Shown: piece by piece, positions 62,074-64,000 of the stretch
How the letters are laid out: the number at the start of each line of letters is the position of its first letter
Position numbering within the stretch: the stretch's first letter is position 1
Origin: Pseudomonas chlororaphis
GTDB lineage: Bacteria; Pseudomonadota; Gammaproteobacteria; Pseudomonadales; Pseudomonadaceae
Length of the DNA: 64,000 nucleotides
Assembly: GCF_000783395.1 (NCBI RefSeq)
Contig: NZ_JSFK01000016.1
Location: forward strand, 124,001-188,000
Direction of reading: 5' to 3'
Position numbers and translations under genes: made by a program
The notes under the pieces: model-generated
Databases searched by the model: none
Told to the model about the DNA's origin: nothing
Seen by the model: the letters and a program-made list of their open reading frames with translations, nothing else

Positions 62074-62181
62074 CCCACACCCCGCACTCATGAACAAAAG
62101 CCGCCGATTATAGCGATCCCCCCGCGAAGACGCTCGGGTATACTTCGCCATCCTTTACAAAAGCACTGGAACCGACCCTCG

Positions 62182-63516
62182 ATGCCGAAACCTGCCATTG
62201 CGCTCGACTTATTATTGCTGCCGACCTGGCTGGTACCCGTCGAACCTGCAGGCGTTGTGCTCAAGGAGCACGGCCTGGGCATCCGCGACGGTCGCATCGT
62301 GTTTATCGGCCCGCGCGCCGAAGCATTGAAGTGTAACGCCACTGAAGTTCGCGAACTGCCGGATGTGCTGCTCGCACCCGGTCTGATCAATGCCCACGGC
62401 CACGCGGCGATGACGCTGTTCCGTGGCCTGGCCGACGATCTGCCGCTGATGACCTGGCTGGAAAATCACATCTGGCCGGCCGAAGCCAAATGGGTCGATG
62501 AAGATTTCGTCCGTGACGGCACTGATCTGGCCATCGCCGAGCAGATCAAGGGTGGCATCACCTGCTTCTCGGACATGTATTTCTTCCCGAAAGTCGCCAG
62601 CGAGCGCGTGCACAACAGCGGCATTCGCGCGCAGATCGCCATTCCGATCCTCGATTTCCCCATTCCGGGCGCCAGCAGTGCCGATGAAGCCATTCGTCAG
62701 GGCGTTGAATTGTTCGGCGACCTGAAGCACCACGAACGCATCAAGATCACGTTCGGCCCTCATGCACCGTACACCGTCGGCGACGAAAACCTCGAGAAAA
62801 TCCGTGTGATTGCCGAGGAGCTGGACGCCTCGATCCATATGCATGTGCACGAAACCGCTTTCGAAGTTCAGCAATCATTGGAGCAGCGCGGCGAACGTCC
62901 GCTTGCTCGCCTCGGCCGCCTCGGCCTTCTCGGCCCACGCTTCCAGGCCGTGCATATGACCCAGATCAGCGATGATGACCTGGCGTTGCTGGTAGAAAGC
63001 AACACCAGCGTGATCCATTGCCCGGAATCCAACCTCAAACTGGCCAGCGGCTTCTGCCCGGTCGAGCGTTTGTGGCAGGCTGGGGTGAATGTCGCGGTCG
63101 GCACCGACGGCGCCGCCAGCAATAACGATCTGGACCTACTCGGCGAAACCCGCACCGCTGCCCTGCTGGCCAAAGCCGTCGCCGGTTCCGCCACCGCGCT
63201 GGACGCCCATCGGGCACTGCGCATGGCCACCCTGAATGGCGCGCGCGCACTGGGGATCGAGGCGCAAGTCGGCTCGCTGGAAATCGGCAAAGCCGCCGAC
63301 ATCGTCGCTTTCGACCTGTCCGGTCTGGCCCAGCAACCGGTGTACGACCCGGTTTCGCAGCTTATCTATGCCACCGGTCGCGACTGCGTGAAACACCTGT
63401 GGGTCGCCGGCAAACAACTGCTCGACGACCGGCGCTTGACGCGCCTGGACGAAGAACAGCTTGGCACTATTGCCCGGGCCTGGGGCCAGCGCATCAGCGG
63501 CCACACCGAATCGTAA
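62182..63516 (+). CDS. mtaD: 5'-methylthioadenosine / S-adenosylhomocysteine deaminase (TRZ/ATZ family)
   Basis: A 444-residue amidohydrolase. Metal-binding motifs in order: LINAHGHAAMTLFRGLADD (His-x-His), SIHMHVHETAFEVQ, VIHCPESNLKLASGFCPV and VGTDGAASNNDLDLLGE (Asp). The substrate is MTA or SAH, fitting the divergent mtnA neighbour (methionine salvage). Its frame is open for 1.3 kb upstream of the ATG, antisense to mtnA, but the ATG at 62182 aligns with the family start (MPKPAIALDLLLLPTWLVP). ubiG follows. Confidence 0.92.
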   Translation: MPKPAIALDLLLLPTWLVPVEPAGVVLKEHGLGIRDGRIVFIGPRAEALKCNATEVRELPDVLLAPGLINAHGHAAMTLFRGLADDLPLMTWLENHIWPAEAKWVDEDFVRDGTDLAIAEQIKGGITCFSDMYFFPKVASERVHNSGIRAQIAIPILDFPIPGASSADEAIRQGVELFGDLKHHERIKITFGPHAPYTVGDENLEKIRVIAEELDASIHMHVHETAFEVQQSLEQRGERPLARLGRLGLLGPRFQAVHMTQISDDDLALLVESNTSVIHCPESNLKLASGFCPVERLWQAGVNVAVGTDGAASNNDLDLLGETRTAALLAKAVAGSATALDAHRALRMATLNGARALGIEAQVGSLEIGKAADIVAFDLSGLAQQPVYDPVSQLIYATGRDCVKHLWVAGKQLLDDRRLTRLDEEQLGTIARAWGQRISGHTES

Positions 63517-63550
63517 ACACCCCGGCGCAAATGCCGGGGCTACAACCCTT
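63517..63550 (+). terminator. Hairpin between mtaD and ubiG
   Basis: Stem CCCCGGC / GCCGGGG with loop GCAAAT, then CTACAACCCTTTTT. The T run is 9 bases from the stem, so it may be a weak terminator or attenuator rather than a full stop. Confidence 0.45.
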
Positions 63551-63573
63551 TTTCAAGTTTCAGAGGATTTAAC

Positions 63574-64000
63574 ATGAGCAACGTCGACCACGCCGAAATC
63601 GCCAAATTCGAAGCCCTGGCCCATCGCTGGTGGGACCGCGAAAGCGAATTCAAACCGCTGCACGACATCAACCCGCTGCGGGTCAACTGGATTGACGAGC
63701 GGGTCAATCTGGCTGGCAAGAAAGTCCTCGACGTCGGTTGCGGCGGCGGCATCCTCAGCGAAGCCATGGCCCAGCGTGGCGCCACCGTCATGGGCATCGA
63801 CATGGGCGAAGCGCCGTTAGCGGTCGCGCAACTGCATCAGCTGGAATCCGGCGTCAGCGTCGAGTACCGCCAAATCACCGCTGAAGCCCTGGCCGAAGAG
63901 ATGCCCGAGCAGTTCGACGTGGTCACCTGCCTCGAAATGCTCGAGCACGTGCCAGATCCATCGTCGGTCATCCGCGCCTGCTTCCGCATGGTCAAGCCCG
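63574..64000 (+). CDS. ubiG: Ubiquinone O-methyltransferase, 5' part
   Basis: The gene runs off the end of the window after 142 codons. It begins MSNVDHAEIAKFEALAHRWWDRESEFKPLHDINPLR, the usual UbiG start, and has the SAM motif VLDVGCGGGILSEAMAQRG. It methylates two hydroxyl groups in ubiquinone synthesis. The ATG follows AGAGGATTTAAC. Confidence 0.95.
   Translation, partial: MSNVDHAEIAKFEALAHRWWDRESEFKPLHDINPLRVNWIDERVNLAGKKVLDVGCGGGILSEAMAQRGATVMGIDMGEAPLAVAQLHQLESGVSVEYRQITAEALAEEMPEQFDVVTCLEMLEHVPDPSSVIRACFRMVKP

Noticed and set aside
60850..62181. 1.3-kb upstream extension of the mtaD frame
   Set aside because: It runs through a REP and antisense to mtnA; the family start is at 62182.
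1..64000. tRNA genes, CRISPR arrays, toxin-antitoxin pairs or a JUMPstart/ops element before the O-antigen genes
   Set aside because: None was found on reading; no regularly spaced direct repeats and no GGCGGTAG ops core at a suitable position.

Overview
The window is chromosomal DNA of a Pseudomonas, most likely of the P. fluorescens group. The reasons are the high-GC core genes with Pseudomonas-type protein sequences, the gene order gyrA-serC-pheA-hisC-tyrA/aroA-cmk-rpsA-ihfB, the tyrA-aroA fusion, and several families of short palindromic intergenic repeats (REP pairs) of the kind common in that group. I saw no tRNA, rRNA, CRISPR array or prophage.

Region 1 (about 1-23 kb) is housekeeping and accessory core. 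It holds the tail of an FtsX-like permease, greB, a DoxX membrane protein, an MltF-like lytic transglycosylase, tatD, a chemoreceptor, an Mpo1-like membrane protein, an acyl-CoA thioesterase, a CHAD protein, a small lipoprotein, a patatin-like hydrolase, the whole kdpFABC-kdpDE potassium uptake and sensing operon (minus strand), an ethanolamine permease behind a good sigma-54-type promoter, a DUF2897 protein, a TetR regulator, a FabF-like ketosynthase and a ComEA-like helix-hairpin-helix protein.

Region 2 (about 23-48 kb) lies between the wbpM-like gene and ihfB, the position of the O-specific antigen locus in P. aeruginosa. Its ends are conserved: wbpM, a wbpL-like initiating transferase and an epimerase on one side, and rmlB-rmlD-rmlA with a glycosyltransferase on the other. 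Between them is AT-richer DNA with a gtrC/gtrB/gtrA-like module, an O-acyltransferase, a Wzm/Wzt ABC exporter, a second family 2 glycosyltransferase and a 1516-residue multidomain protein. No wzx, wzy or wzz is visible, so the polymer is probably exported by the ABC-transporter route. The large protein joins a methyltransferase, a kinase-like domain and a coiled coil (the layout of WbdD-type O-antigen chain terminators) to a WbsX-like and an RgpF-like domain (polymer synthesis). This is the most interesting object in the window. The spaces between these genes hold broken mobile DNA: two IS66-like fragments, a frameshifted group II intron reverse transcriptase, and a diverged 95-bp repeat in two copies.

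Region 3 (about 48-64 kb) is conserved core on the minus strand: lapA, ihfB, a small lipoprotein, rpsA, cmk, tyrA-aroA, hisC, pheA, serC, gyrA and mtnA. The plus-strand methylthioadenosine/S-adenosylhomocysteine deaminase gene and the start of ubiG end the window. serC, pheA, hisC, tyrA-aroA and cmk are tightly spaced or overlapping and form an aromatic amino acid/serine operon. REP pairs are found in both core regions but not in the 23-48 kb polysaccharide region.
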